From Eshraghiella sp964405265 (GTDB lineage: Bacteria > Bacillota > Clostridia > Lachnospirales > Lachnospiraceae), in contig CAYONC010000007.1 in assembly GCA_964405265.1 (NCBI GenBank), positions 1-64,000 on the forward strand: a stretch of 64,000 nucleotides of DNA, given 5' to 3'. The position numbers were made by a program, and so were the translations under genes. Shown here one piece after another: positions 45,681 to 53,397 of the stretch. Position 1 is the stretch's first letter; the number at the start of each line of letters is the position of its first letter. The notes under the pieces are model-generated. The model worked only from the letters and a program-made list of their open reading frames with translations. It did not search any database and was not told the DNA's origin.

Positions 45681-46290
45681 AGCCTTCACTTATTTTTGTA
45701 ATCAAAGCCCTGCCTCCGGTGCTCTCGTTTATGGCATCAAGCAGGGCCCTGCTTTTCTCTTTTTCCGTTTCTACGGTCAGCTCTGCCACATCTGTATATT
45801 GTGAACCGGTTATTTTCCCTCCAAATCCGGGAATTATATGCTGTAATTTACCCAATCCGTTATAATCTGTTATAATCTTATATTCTTCTCCCTGCTTAAG
45901 CAGTGACAGGCTGCTGTTGCGGAGTGACTCACATGCTGCACCCGTATATGCCCTTACAAGTCCTCCGGTACCAAGAAGTGTCCCTCCGAAATACCTTGTT
46001 ACCGTTATCAGACAGTTATGCACACCTGTTCTCAGGATAACATCAAGAATCGGTTTACCTGCCGTTCCCGACGGTTCTCCGTCATCGCTGCATCTTGTTA
46101 TTTCATTATTCGTTCCAAGTACGAAGGCATGGCAGACATGTCTTGCATCCCAATATTTTTTCCTGACCTGTTCAAGGATTTCCGCTGCTGTTTCTTCTGT
46201 TTCAATTTTATATGTCATTGCTATGAATCGTGATTTTTTTTCTTCATATATTCCCTCTGCCCCTTTTTTGACAACTATATAACCTGACAT
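45652..46290 (-). CDS. YigZ/IMPACT family protein
   Basis: The 212-residue protein belongs to the IMPACT family. The signature runs through RHVCHAFVLG, DDGEPSGTAGKPIL and RYFGGTLLGTGGLVRAY, followed by a C-terminal DUF1949-like ferredoxin fold (about 140-205). Eukaryotic IMPACT regulates translation, and the bacterial role is uncertain. The last 29 bases overlap the end of the PAP2 gene on the other strand, so the two transcripts are complementary at their 3' ends. Confidence 0.92.
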   Translation of the reverse strand: MSGYIVVKKGAEGIYEEKKSRFIAMTYKIETEETAAEILEQVRKKYWDARHVCHAFVLGTNNEITRCSDDGEPSGTAGKPILDVILRTGVHNCLITVTRYFGGTLLGTGGLVRAYTGAACESLRNSSLSLLKQGEEYKIITDYNGLGKLQHIIPGFGGKITGSQYTDVAELTVETEKEKSRALLDAINESTGGRALITKISEGFIASDYSSD

Positions 46291-46455
46291 ATCTTTCCTC
46301 TGTTTTTTTATTTATTGTAACACACACTTTGTTTATTTGGTAATAAATTGTTAATACTGTTAATATTGTGTTACATAATTCTTATTTTTACGGAATTTTC
46401 TTTATTTATCGGCTGTAATTTGATATACTGTGAATAGTTTTTATGGAGGAATCAT

Positions 46456-49053
46456 ATGAATTTCAGCAACAGAAACATTAAAAAAATACAAAATACACTC
46501 TCATCCGGCAGAAGGAAGCTGACTTCCAAGACATTTATATATATTTTTAAAGCAGTTATTACCATTGTAGTATGTGCGTCAGTCATATTTGTATGCATGG
46601 CGGCAGGTGCCGTTAACGGCATAATCAAAACCGCACCCGAAATTACAATCAATGATGTCACTCCTTCGCAGTATAAGACCACAGTATACGACTGTAACGG
46701 CATTGCCATTGAGACACTCGTGGCATCCGGTGCCAACAGAATATATGTAACAATCAATGAAGTACCTGATGACCTGAAAAATGCCTTTATCGCCATTGAG
46801 GACGAGCGTTTTCTTGAACATAACGGAATTGATGCAAAAGGAATCATAAGAGCTGCTTACATCGGCATAACCAACAGCTTCCGTTTTACGCAGGGAGCAA
46901 GCACGATTACACAGCAGCTCATCAAGAACAGTGTATTTTCCGTTGAAAATGAAAACAGCCTCGGTGACAGGCTCAAGCGTAAAATACAGGAGCAGTACCT
47001 TGCAATTAAGCTTGAAGAAGTAGCATCCAAGGATCAGATTCTTGAAAATTACCTTAACACCATTAATCTGGGCAATAATAACCTTGGCGTGCAGTCAGCC
47101 TCACTTAATTATTTCAATAAAGACGTATCGGAACTTACTCTGTCAGAATGTGCCGTAATCGCCGCAATAACACAGAATCCGTCCAGATATAATCCTATAC
47201 GTCATCCTGATTATAACGCAGACAGACGTAAGCTTGTTCTTGACAACATGCTTGAGCTTGAAATGATTACCGGGGAAGAATATACGGAAGCAATGAATGA
47301 TGACGTGTATTCAAGAATCGCCAACAATTACACAACCAAGACCTCTTCCGCTTATTCATATTATACGGATGCGCTTATTCAGGAAATCATGTCTGATTTA
47401 ATGAAGCAGAAGGGATATACCTACACACAGGCATATAACCTTGTATACCGCGGCGGACTGTCAATATATTCATGTGAGGATTCCGTTCTCCAGAAATATG
47501 CCCAGGATGCAATCAATAATCCGGATTACTGGAACGGATACGAGGAATACAGCATTACCTGCCGTTTCCGTGTTAAGGACTCTGACGGTAATCTTAGCAG
47601 TTATTCAGAATCAACCCTGCTTAAATATCTCCAGTCACGGTACGATTCAAAGTTTGAACTGGTTTTCAAATCCGTTGAAGAAGCTGACAGATACATTAAT
47701 GAATACAAAAATTATATTCTTGAGCAGACGAATGGCGAGATAATACAGGGAAGCGAATCCACGACTTACACGATTCAGCCTCAGACTTCCCTTGTAATAA
47801 TAGAAAACGGGACCGGTAATGTCAGGGTAATTATAGGCGGACGAGGTGATAAAACGGAAAGTCTCGTGCTTAACAGGGCAACTTCTTCCAAAAGACAGGC
47901 AGGTTCGACCATAAAACCGCTTGTTGCATACGGACCTGCGATAGACACCTCCGGATATACCCTCGGAAAAATATATGATGACGTGCCTTTTTACTATGAT
48001 AACGGTCAGGTGGTAAAGAACAATGACGGTCTGTATCTTGGTTATGTACCGTTAAGACTCGCACTTGCAGAATCAAGAAACACGCCGGCACTGCAGACTC
48101 TGTCAGACATAGGTATTACAACCGGAACGACTTACCTCAAAAAATTCGGTATTACAACCCTGACACAGAATGATTACTATCTTCCGATTGCCCTCGGTTC
48201 GTGCAGTGTAACCAATTATGAAATGACTACCGCTTATTCGGTATTTGCCAATGACGGTGAATATATTGAGCCCCGTCTTTATACCAGGGTAGTGGATCAT
48301 GACGGAAATATCATACTTGACAATACGGAAACCGTCAGTACAAGAGTAATCAAAGAAACCACCGCATGGCTGATGACGGATGCGCTTCACAGTGTTCTCT
48401 TGGATGGTACGCTTCACGGTCTCGACGTGGGAACCAACTATGTTGCCGCAAAATCAGGTACTTCACAGAATGATAAGGATAAATGGGTAATAGGTTACAC
48501 TGATGATTATACGGTGGGAATATGGTCGGGCCACGATTCCAACAAAGCATTTGACACAAGTTATGATGTGCCTTATGTATACATCTGGGCTGATATAATA
48601 AAGAAAACCTGTGAAAATAATGTATCGGAAAAACCGGAAATTCCGAAAAACATTGTTGCCGTTGAAATATGCAGGGATTCAGGACTGCTTGCGGCAGAAG
48701 GTTTCTGTGACTGTGACCAGCGCGGAAGCCGTGTGACAACGGAATATTTCATTGAAGGGACAGAACCTTCCGATTACTGCAATGTCCACCAGAAGGTAAC
48801 ATGCTGCAGTGATACCGGAGAAGTTGCAACAGATAAATGTACCAATACGGTATCTAAAATAATGATATTCAAGAATCTGTCGGATGTTAATCTTGAAAAA
48901 TTCACAATAGAAGATGCAAAGTATGCTTTTACGCAGGATGATTTAACAGACTGCTGCGAAAAGCACACGGGTAAGCTGATTTCACCTGTTAAATACACGG
49001 ATATTCCAATTGATGAGGCTTACGATAAAAACAATTCCGTCAAGCAGGATTAA
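46456..49053 (+). CDS. Class A penicillin-binding protein (PBP1a-type)
   Basis: The 865-residue bifunctional peptidoglycan synthase has a membrane helix (about 31-52) and a GT51 glycosyltransferase domain (about 85-260) with EDERFLEHNGID (catalytic Glu) and the QGASTITQQLIKN motif. The transpeptidase domain (about 430-720) has the SxxK Ser in AGSTIKPL, SRN, and KSGTSQ. A Cys-rich C-terminal extension (about 725-865) has CDCDQRG and ending Cys pairs. GGAGG lies six bases before the ATG and a TATACT box lies upstream. Its terminator is split by the 8.4-kb island. Confidence 0.94.
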   Translation: MNFSNRNIKKIQNTLSSGRRKLTSKTFIYIFKAVITIVVCASVIFVCMAAGAVNGIIKTAPEITINDVTPSQYKTTVYDCNGIAIETLVASGANRIYVTINEVPDDLKNAFIAIEDERFLEHNGIDAKGIIRAAYIGITNSFRFTQGASTITQQLIKNSVFSVENENSLGDRLKRKIQEQYLAIKLEEVASKDQILENYLNTINLGNNNLGVQSASLNYFNKDVSELTLSECAVIAAITQNPSRYNPIRHPDYNADRRKLVLDNMLELEMITGEEYTEAMNDDVYSRIANNYTTKTSSAYSYYTDALIQEIMSDLMKQKGYTYTQAYNLVYRGGLSIYSCEDSVLQKYAQDAINNPDYWNGYEEYSITCRFRVKDSDGNLSSYSESTLLKYLQSRYDSKFELVFKSVEEADRYINEYKNYILEQTNGEIIQGSESTTYTIQPQTSLVIIENGTGNVRVIIGGRGDKTESLVLNRATSSKRQAGSTIKPLVAYGPAIDTSGYTLGKIYDDVPFYYDNGQVVKNNDGLYLGYVPLRLALAESRNTPALQTLSDIGITTGTTYLKKFGITTLTQNDYYLPIALGSCSVTNYEMTTAYSVFANDGEYIEPRLYTRVVDHDGNIILDNTETVSTRVIKETTAWLMTDALHSVLLDGTLHGLDVGTNYVAAKSGTSQNDKDKWVIGYTDDYTVGIWSGHDSNKAFDTSYDVPYVYIWADIIKKTCENNVSEKPEIPKNIVAVEICRDSGLLAAEGFCDCDQRGSRVTTEYFIEGTEPSDYCNVHQKVTCCSDTGEVATDKCTNTVSKIMIFKNLSDVNLEKFTIEDAKYAFTQDDLTDCCEKHTGKLISPVKYTDIPIDEAYDKNNSVKQD

Positions 49054-49074
49054 AACATATTACTGCATAATAAA

Positions 49075-49083
49075 ACGGGCTGC
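49075..49083 (+). terminator. Left half of the shared terminator, split by the island
   Basis: ACGGGCTGC (49075-49083) is the 5' arm. Its partner GCAGCCCGT followed by TTTTT lies at 57495-57507. Without the island they form a 9-bp stem with a 10-base loop serving the penicillin-binding protein gene and, in reverse, ilvE. Confidence 0.8.
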
Positions 49084-49175
49084 CTGTAATGCTGACACCT
49101 GATAAGAAAGTAATTTAGAAACTAAATCTAATGCATTGAATTATCCGGTATTAGCAAAGACAAGTCCAAAAGATG

Positions 49176-49213
49176 AATACCGAGAAGAACGGTAAAAGGT
49201 TTTTCTCGGTATT
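49176..49213 (+). terminator. Terminator near the left end of the island
   Basis: AATACCGAGAA pairs with TTCTCGGTATT and is followed by TTTT. Just before it a short frame ends in KTSPKDEYREER, which looks like the remnant C terminus of a lost gene. Nothing else is recognisable in 49090-49289. Confidence 0.65.
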
Positions 49214-49289
49214 TTTCTGTTTATAGCGGTACATTCGACTATTAAACCTACTTTGAGTGCAATTATGATAGAAACTTAAAGGAGACAAT

Positions 49290-49475
49290 ATGCGCAATAA
49301 AAAATACTACATAGCATTAGATGATTTTGAACGGCGAGTGGTTGTGAACTGCTTGAACGAAATGCGGAACAGTCTTATCGCAAACGGTAAGTACGCTGAT
49401 GCGGTGGACGAGGTTTTATTGAAAATCATTGGTGCGAAGCAGAAGAAATTCAAGATAATTTACAAGGAGGCGTAA
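49290..49475 (+). CDS. Small hypothetical protein upstream of TnpV
   Basis: This 61-residue basic protein (start MRNKKYYIALDDFERRVV, then NCLNEMRN) has AAAGGAG before its ATG and lies three bases before tnpV. Similar small proteins accompany TnpV in clostridial mobilizable elements. No catalytic motif is visible; the function is unknown. The position suggests co-expression with TnpV. Confidence 0.7.
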   Translation: MRNKKYYIALDDFERRVVVNCLNEMRNSLIANGKYADAVDEVLLKIIGAKQKKFKIIYKEA

Positions 49476-49478
49476 TTT

Positions 49479-49853
49479 ATGGAAAAGCATATTTATAACG
49501 AACAGGTGGGCATCAGTTACACTCTGCACGGCGATTATTACTTGCCCGACCTTGCCCCCGATGAAGAAGAACAGCCTATCGGCGTATGGGGACAGCGGCA
49601 CTTACGATATATCAAACAACAGCACAAGGTGCTATATCTAAATCTTCTGACAAGCGGCAAGCTGAACGGGCATCCTGCAGACACCGACAAACAGGCGGAA
49701 GATATGTTTTCTCGGCTTGTAAAACAGAAGGCGGAGAGTGAGGGAGTGACCGAACAACTCAAAGCAGACAATCAAATGGAGTGGATTGGTCGTATGAACA
49801 ATATCCACGCCAGAGTAACGGAAATCATAAATCACGATATAATTTATAGCTAA
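49479..49853 (+). CDS. TnpV-like transposon-encoded protein
   Basis: This 124-residue protein resembles TnpV of Tn4451-type elements, with a YTLHGDYYLPDL start, a GVWGQRHLRYIKQ segment and a helical C-terminal half. TnpV is common in clostridial mobilizable elements and has no established role. It marks the island as mobile-element DNA. A strong terminator follows eight bases after its stop, and the two-component genes have their own promoter. Confidence 0.85.
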   Translation: MEKHIYNEQVGISYTLHGDYYLPDLAPDEEEQPIGVWGQRHLRYIKQQHKVLYLNLLTSGKLNGHPADTDKQAEDMFSRLVKQKAESEGVTEQLKADNQMEWIGRMNNIHARVTEIINHDIIYS

Positions 49854-49860
49854 CCGATAG

Positions 49861-49907
49861 CGGTGGCAGGGAGCGGTTCATTAACGCACTTCTGCCACCG
49901 TTTTTTT
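49861..49907 (+). terminator. Terminator after tnpV
   Basis: The 9-bp stem CGGTGGCAG/CTGCCACCG is followed by seven T. It separates the TnpV unit from the regulatory genes. Confidence 0.85.
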
Positions 49908-49968
49908 ATATTCTTCAATCATTTTTCAATATTCTGTGCTATAATAAAGTATAAGTGGAGGTGTCGGT

Positions 49969-50652
49969 ATGCGACTTTTGCTTGTTGAAGATGAAAAAAG
50001 AATGGCGCAGGCGCTATGTGAAATCCTGCGTCTTGAAAAATATGAAGTTGATCACTATGCTAACGGTCTTGATGGTTTGTCTGCAATCGAAAGCAACATC
50101 TATGATATTGTGATTCTCGATGTTATGCTTCCCGGAATGAATGGATATGAGATTGCGAAGCGTGTGCGCAGCAAAGGAATTTCCACTCCCATTTTGATGC
50201 TTACCGCAAAGGCAGAGCTTGACGATAAGGTAACGGGGCTTGACAGCGGTGCAGATGATTATTTAACAAAACCGTTTATGACAAAGGAATTACTTGCCCG
50301 ACTTCGTGCGCTTGGCAGACGAACACTTGGTACAACCGATGGTGTATTATCCTTTGCGGATATTTTCCTTGATACAAGTACACTTACGCTGTCCTGTACC
50401 ACTAACGGTCAAAGTGTGCGGCTAAGTGAAAAGGAGCACCGTATCCTTGAATACTTAATGTCAAACAGCGGTCAGATTCTAACCCGTGAACAGCTTGCGG
50501 TGAAGATATGGGGATTTGAAAGTGATGCCGAGTACAATAATGTAGAGGTATATATGTCCTTTACCCGTAAAAAGCTTGCGTTTGTTGAAGCCAAAACCGA
50601 AATCAAGGCGGTGCGGAGGATCGGATACGAATTGAGGTGTGACGATGTTTAA
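49969..50652 (+). CDS. OmpR/PhoB-family response regulator
   Basis: The 227-residue protein has a receiver domain (1-115) with the acidic pair near EDEK, the phospho-acceptor Asp in DIVILDVMLPGMNG and the Lys in YLTKPF. A winged-helix DNA-binding domain follows (about 130-225). It probably activates or represses genes of the island in response to its partner kinase, whose gene overlaps it by eight bases. An extended -10 promoter (TGC-TATAAT, 49937-49945) and GGAGG lie upstream. The likely targets are the VTC/DUF4956/CotH genes. Confidence 0.92.
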   Translation: MRLLLVEDEKRMAQALCEILRLEKYEVDHYANGLDGLSAIESNIYDIVILDVMLPGMNGYEIAKRVRSKGISTPILMLTAKAELDDKVTGLDSGADDYLTKPFMTKELLARLRALGRRTLGTTDGVLSFADIFLDTSTLTLSCTTNGQSVRLSEKEHRILEYLMSNSGQILTREQLAVKIWGFESDAEYNNVEVYMSFTRKKLAFVEAKTEIKAVRRIGYELRCDDV

Positions 50653-51892
50653 GAAATCAAGGCGAAAAATCGTTGCCGCAATTATGTCCATACTTGTAGT
50701 TTTGTGGGTAGGTACACTTGGCATTATTTATGCTTCCAGTTATTATGAAATGGCAAATCAAAACAAAGAGATGCTTCAGGCACACGCCGAAATGTATGTA
50801 CTCCCTCAGTCATTTAATGAGGTGGTGCCGCCCGGAATACCTATACCCGATGGTAATCAAAACATTACCTCAAGCTTTGATCAGCAGTCTCCGATGTTTC
50901 AGTTGTCCACCTTCTATACTGTCGCAATGTCATATGACGGCGAAATTCTTGAAATAAAGAATGAACCGCCGACAATATACACCGATGATGAGTTGGAAAA
51001 ATTAGCCCAAAATATTATCAAGGGCACCAAGGAAAGCGGTAGCCAAGAGAATCTTGCTTTCTATAAAACAGATAAGGGTGGATATACCCTTGTCACTTTT
51101 ATGGATAATACTGTCATAAACGAGAGTGCTATGACTTTGTTCCGATATACGCTGATTTTTGGCGGTGCAGCACTTGTATTGTTCTTCTTTTTGTCGATGT
51201 TCCTTGCGAGAAAAATCGTACATCCGCTTGAGGAAAGCTACCAAAAACAAAAGCAGTTCATATCTGACGCAGGCCATGAACTGAAAACGCCTGTATCGGT
51301 GGTTAGTGCCAATGCCGAGCTTCTGTCCCGTGAAATCGGTGATAACCAATGGCTGCAAAACATCCAGTATGAAAACGAGCGAATGGGTATGCTTGTATGT
51401 CAGCTGCTTGATCTTGCCCGAACCGAGAAGGTTAAATCACAGATGGCGCATATTGATTTCAGCCGCCTTGTTGCAGGTGAAGCACTTCCGTTTGAAAGCG
51501 TTGCCTTTGAAAAAGGACTTGTGCTAAACAGCAACATCACAAAGGGCATTGCAGTGGAAGGCAACAGCACACAGCTCAAGCAAATTGTTTCTATATTGCT
51601 TGATAACGCTATTCGTCACAGTAAAGAACAAGGCGAAGTGTATTTATCCTTAACAAAGGAACATAATTTTGTAAAACTCTCTGTTATCAACAAAGGCGAT
51701 GAAATCCCCGCAGAACAGCGTGGGCAGATATTTGAGCGTTTTTATCGTGTGGATACCGCCCGTAACGGCGAGGACAAGCATTACGGTCTTGGCCTTGCCA
51801 TTGCAAAATCTATTGTAACAGCACACAAAGGTAAAATTGAGGTACTTTGCTGTAATGGTCTGGTTGAGTTTCAAATTCACTTACCTATTTGA
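50645..51892 (+). CDS. Membrane sensor histidine kinase
   Basis: The start is the ATG at 50645, overlapping the regulator stop by eight bases, with GAGGTG upstream; a GTG two codons earlier is also possible. The 415-residue protein has two membrane helices (about 12-32 and 163-184) enclosing an extracellular sensor of about 130 residues with no recognised domain. The kinase core has SDAGHELKTP (phospho-His), the N box LLDNAIRHS, and the G box HYGLGLAIA. It forms a two-component pair with the upstream regulator. A strong terminator follows. Confidence 0.92.
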   Translation: MFKKSRRKIVAAIMSILVVLWVGTLGIIYASSYYEMANQNKEMLQAHAEMYVLPQSFNEVVPPGIPIPDGNQNITSSFDQQSPMFQLSTFYTVAMSYDGEILEIKNEPPTIYTDDELEKLAQNIIKGTKESGSQENLAFYKTDKGGYTLVTFMDNTVINESAMTLFRYTLIFGGAALVLFFFLSMFLARKIVHPLEESYQKQKQFISDAGHELKTPVSVVSANAELLSREIGDNQWLQNIQYENERMGMLVCQLLDLARTEKVKSQMAHIDFSRLVAGEALPFESVAFEKGLVLNSNITKGIAVEGNSTQLKQIVSILLDNAIRHSKEQGEVYLSLTKEHNFVKLSVINKGDEIPAEQRGQIFERFYRVDTARNGEDKHYGLGLAIAKSIVTAHKGKIEVLCCNGLVEFQIHLPI

Positions 51893-51945
51893 CTTTGCAA
51901 CGAATAATCATGAACTTTTTGTGTATTCAATAAAACTTCAATCTT

Positions 51946-51988
51946 CCTCCTGTACAATGATGCCATCAAAGTACAGGAGGCTTTTTTT
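51946..51988 (+). terminator. Terminator between sensor kinase and VTC-domain genes
   Basis: The perfect 10-bp stem CCTCCTGTAC/GTACAGGAGG is followed by seven T. It ends only 29 bases before the VTC start codon, leaving no room for a promoter after it, so it may act as an attenuator for the module downstream. Confidence 0.8.
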
Positions 51989-52017
51989 CAAAAGCTAAAT
52001 GAGAAAGGAGTGAAAAG

Positions 52018-52689
52018 ATGAAATACCGACACGAATGGAAGCACGAAATCAGCTACGGAGATATGCTTGTTCTTCGTCAGCGCTTATCCGCCGTTATGAA
52101 GCGGGATGCACACGCTATTGACGGAAAGTACCTGATCCGCAGTTTATATTTCGATAATGCATCCGATAAAGCACTGAGAGAAAAAGTTGACGGTGTGAAT
52201 ATCCGTGAGAAATTCCGCATCCGATATTATAACAATGACACATCCTTGATTCATTTAGAGAAGAAAAGCAAGGTAAACGGCTTATGCCTAAAGGACAGCG
52301 TAACGCTATCTAAAGAACAGGCGCAGGCAATCACAAGCGGTGACTACGCTTGGATGGTAGACAGCGGCATTCCGTTGGTTCAAGAGCTGTACAGTAAAAT
52401 GATGAGTCAGGGACTGCGGCCTAAAACCATCGTGGACTATTTAAGAGAACCCTTTGTGTTCGCACCCGGCAATGTCAGAGTGACACTTGACTATAACATT
52501 CGCACGGGTATGAACTGCACGGACTTTTTGAATCCCGATTGTATTACGGTGCCTGCCGGGGATGCGCCCATTATCCTTGAAGTGAAATGGGACGAGTATC
52601 TCCCCGACATTATCCGTGATGCTGTGCAGCTTCCGAATTGCCGAGTAGGCGCATTTTCCAAATATGCCGTGTGCAGATTATACGGCTAA
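52018..52689 (+). CDS. VTC-domain polyphosphate polymerase-like protein
   Basis: This 223-residue cytoplasmic protein matches the prokaryotic VTC domain (tunnel fold of the CYTH/TTM type). Basic and acidic residues expected in the tunnel are visible: REKFRIRYYN, LEKKSKVNG, ILEVKWDEYLP and FSKYAVCR. Yeast Vtc4 makes polyphosphate from ATP; the bacterial members are less studied. AAGGAG lies seven bases before the ATG. It is 25 bases before the DUF4956 gene and then CotH, a recurrent trio in clostridia. Nucleotide-dependent polymer synthesis linked to the envelope is plausible. Confidence 0.87.
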   Translation: MKYRHEWKHEISYGDMLVLRQRLSAVMKRDAHAIDGKYLIRSLYFDNASDKALREKVDGVNIREKFRIRYYNNDTSLIHLEKKSKVNGLCLKDSVTLSKEQAQAITSGDYAWMVDSGIPLVQELYSKMMSQGLRPKTIVDYLREPFVFAPGNVRVTLDYNIRTGMNCTDFLNPDCITVPAGDAPIILEVKWDEYLPDIIRDAVQLPNCRVGAFSKYAVCRLYG

Positions 52690-52714
52690 AAATCAAAAAT
52701 ATAAGGAGTAAGTT

Positions 52715-53386
52715 ATGACTTTTAATGACATTTTCAAATCAAGTTTCTTGGAGAATATCGCAAGCGTGAGTATTCTCGATATGGCGATTGCCTTGGCTCT
52801 CGCTTTTGGCATCGGTACGTTTATTTTCCTCGTATATAAAAAGACCTATCAGGGCGTAATGTATTCCTCCAGCTTTGGAACAACCCTTGTTGCCCTCACG
52901 ATGATCACCACAGTGGTTATTTTAGCGGTAACTTCTAACGTAGTTCTTTCTCTTGGTATGGTCGGTGCGCTCTCCATCGTTCGTTTCCGTACCGCTATTA
53001 AAGAGCCCCTCGATATTGCATTTCTTTTTTGGGCAATCGCAGTTGGTATCGTGCTGGCAGCAGGTATGATTCCTCTTGCTGTGATCGGCAGTGTTATTAT
53101 CGGCGTAATTCTTCTCGTATTTGTGAACAAGAAATCGCACTGCAATCCTTATATCGTCGTTCTTTCCTGTGCGGATGCTATGACCGAAAAGAAAGCGGTT
53201 GATTTCCTCAAGGGGAACGTTCAGAAGTGCGTTGTTAAGAGTAAAACTGCAACCAAAGGTCTGATTGAACTGAACCTTGAAATTCGTATGGTGAATGACG
53301 ATACCGATTTTATAAACGCACTCAGCACTATGCCTGGAGTAAACAGTGCAGTTCTCCTGAGCTATAACGGCGAATATATGGGTTAA
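52715..53386 (+). CDS. DUF4956 membrane protein
   Basis: The 223-residue protein has about four N-terminal membrane helices (about 18-42, 53-72, 76-95, 103-138). They contain the family motif GALSIVRFRTAIKEPLDIAF. A cytoplasmic C-terminal ferredoxin-like region follows (about 140-223). DUF4956 proteins usually occur next to VTC-domain genes and are thought to form a membrane complex with them; the function is unknown. AAGGAG precedes the ATG. It lies 11 bases before the CotH gene. Confidence 0.88.
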   Translation: MTFNDIFKSSFLENIASVSILDMAIALALAFGIGTFIFLVYKKTYQGVMYSSSFGTTLVALTMITTVVILAVTSNVVLSLGMVGALSIVRFRTAIKEPLDIAFLFWAIAVGIVLAAGMIPLAVIGSVIIGVILLVFVNKKSHCNPYIVVLSCADAMTEKKAVDFLKGNVQKCVVKSKTATKGLIELNLEIRMVNDDTDFINALSTMPGVNSAVLLSYNGEYMG

Positions 53387-53397
53387 GGAGGTACGCT

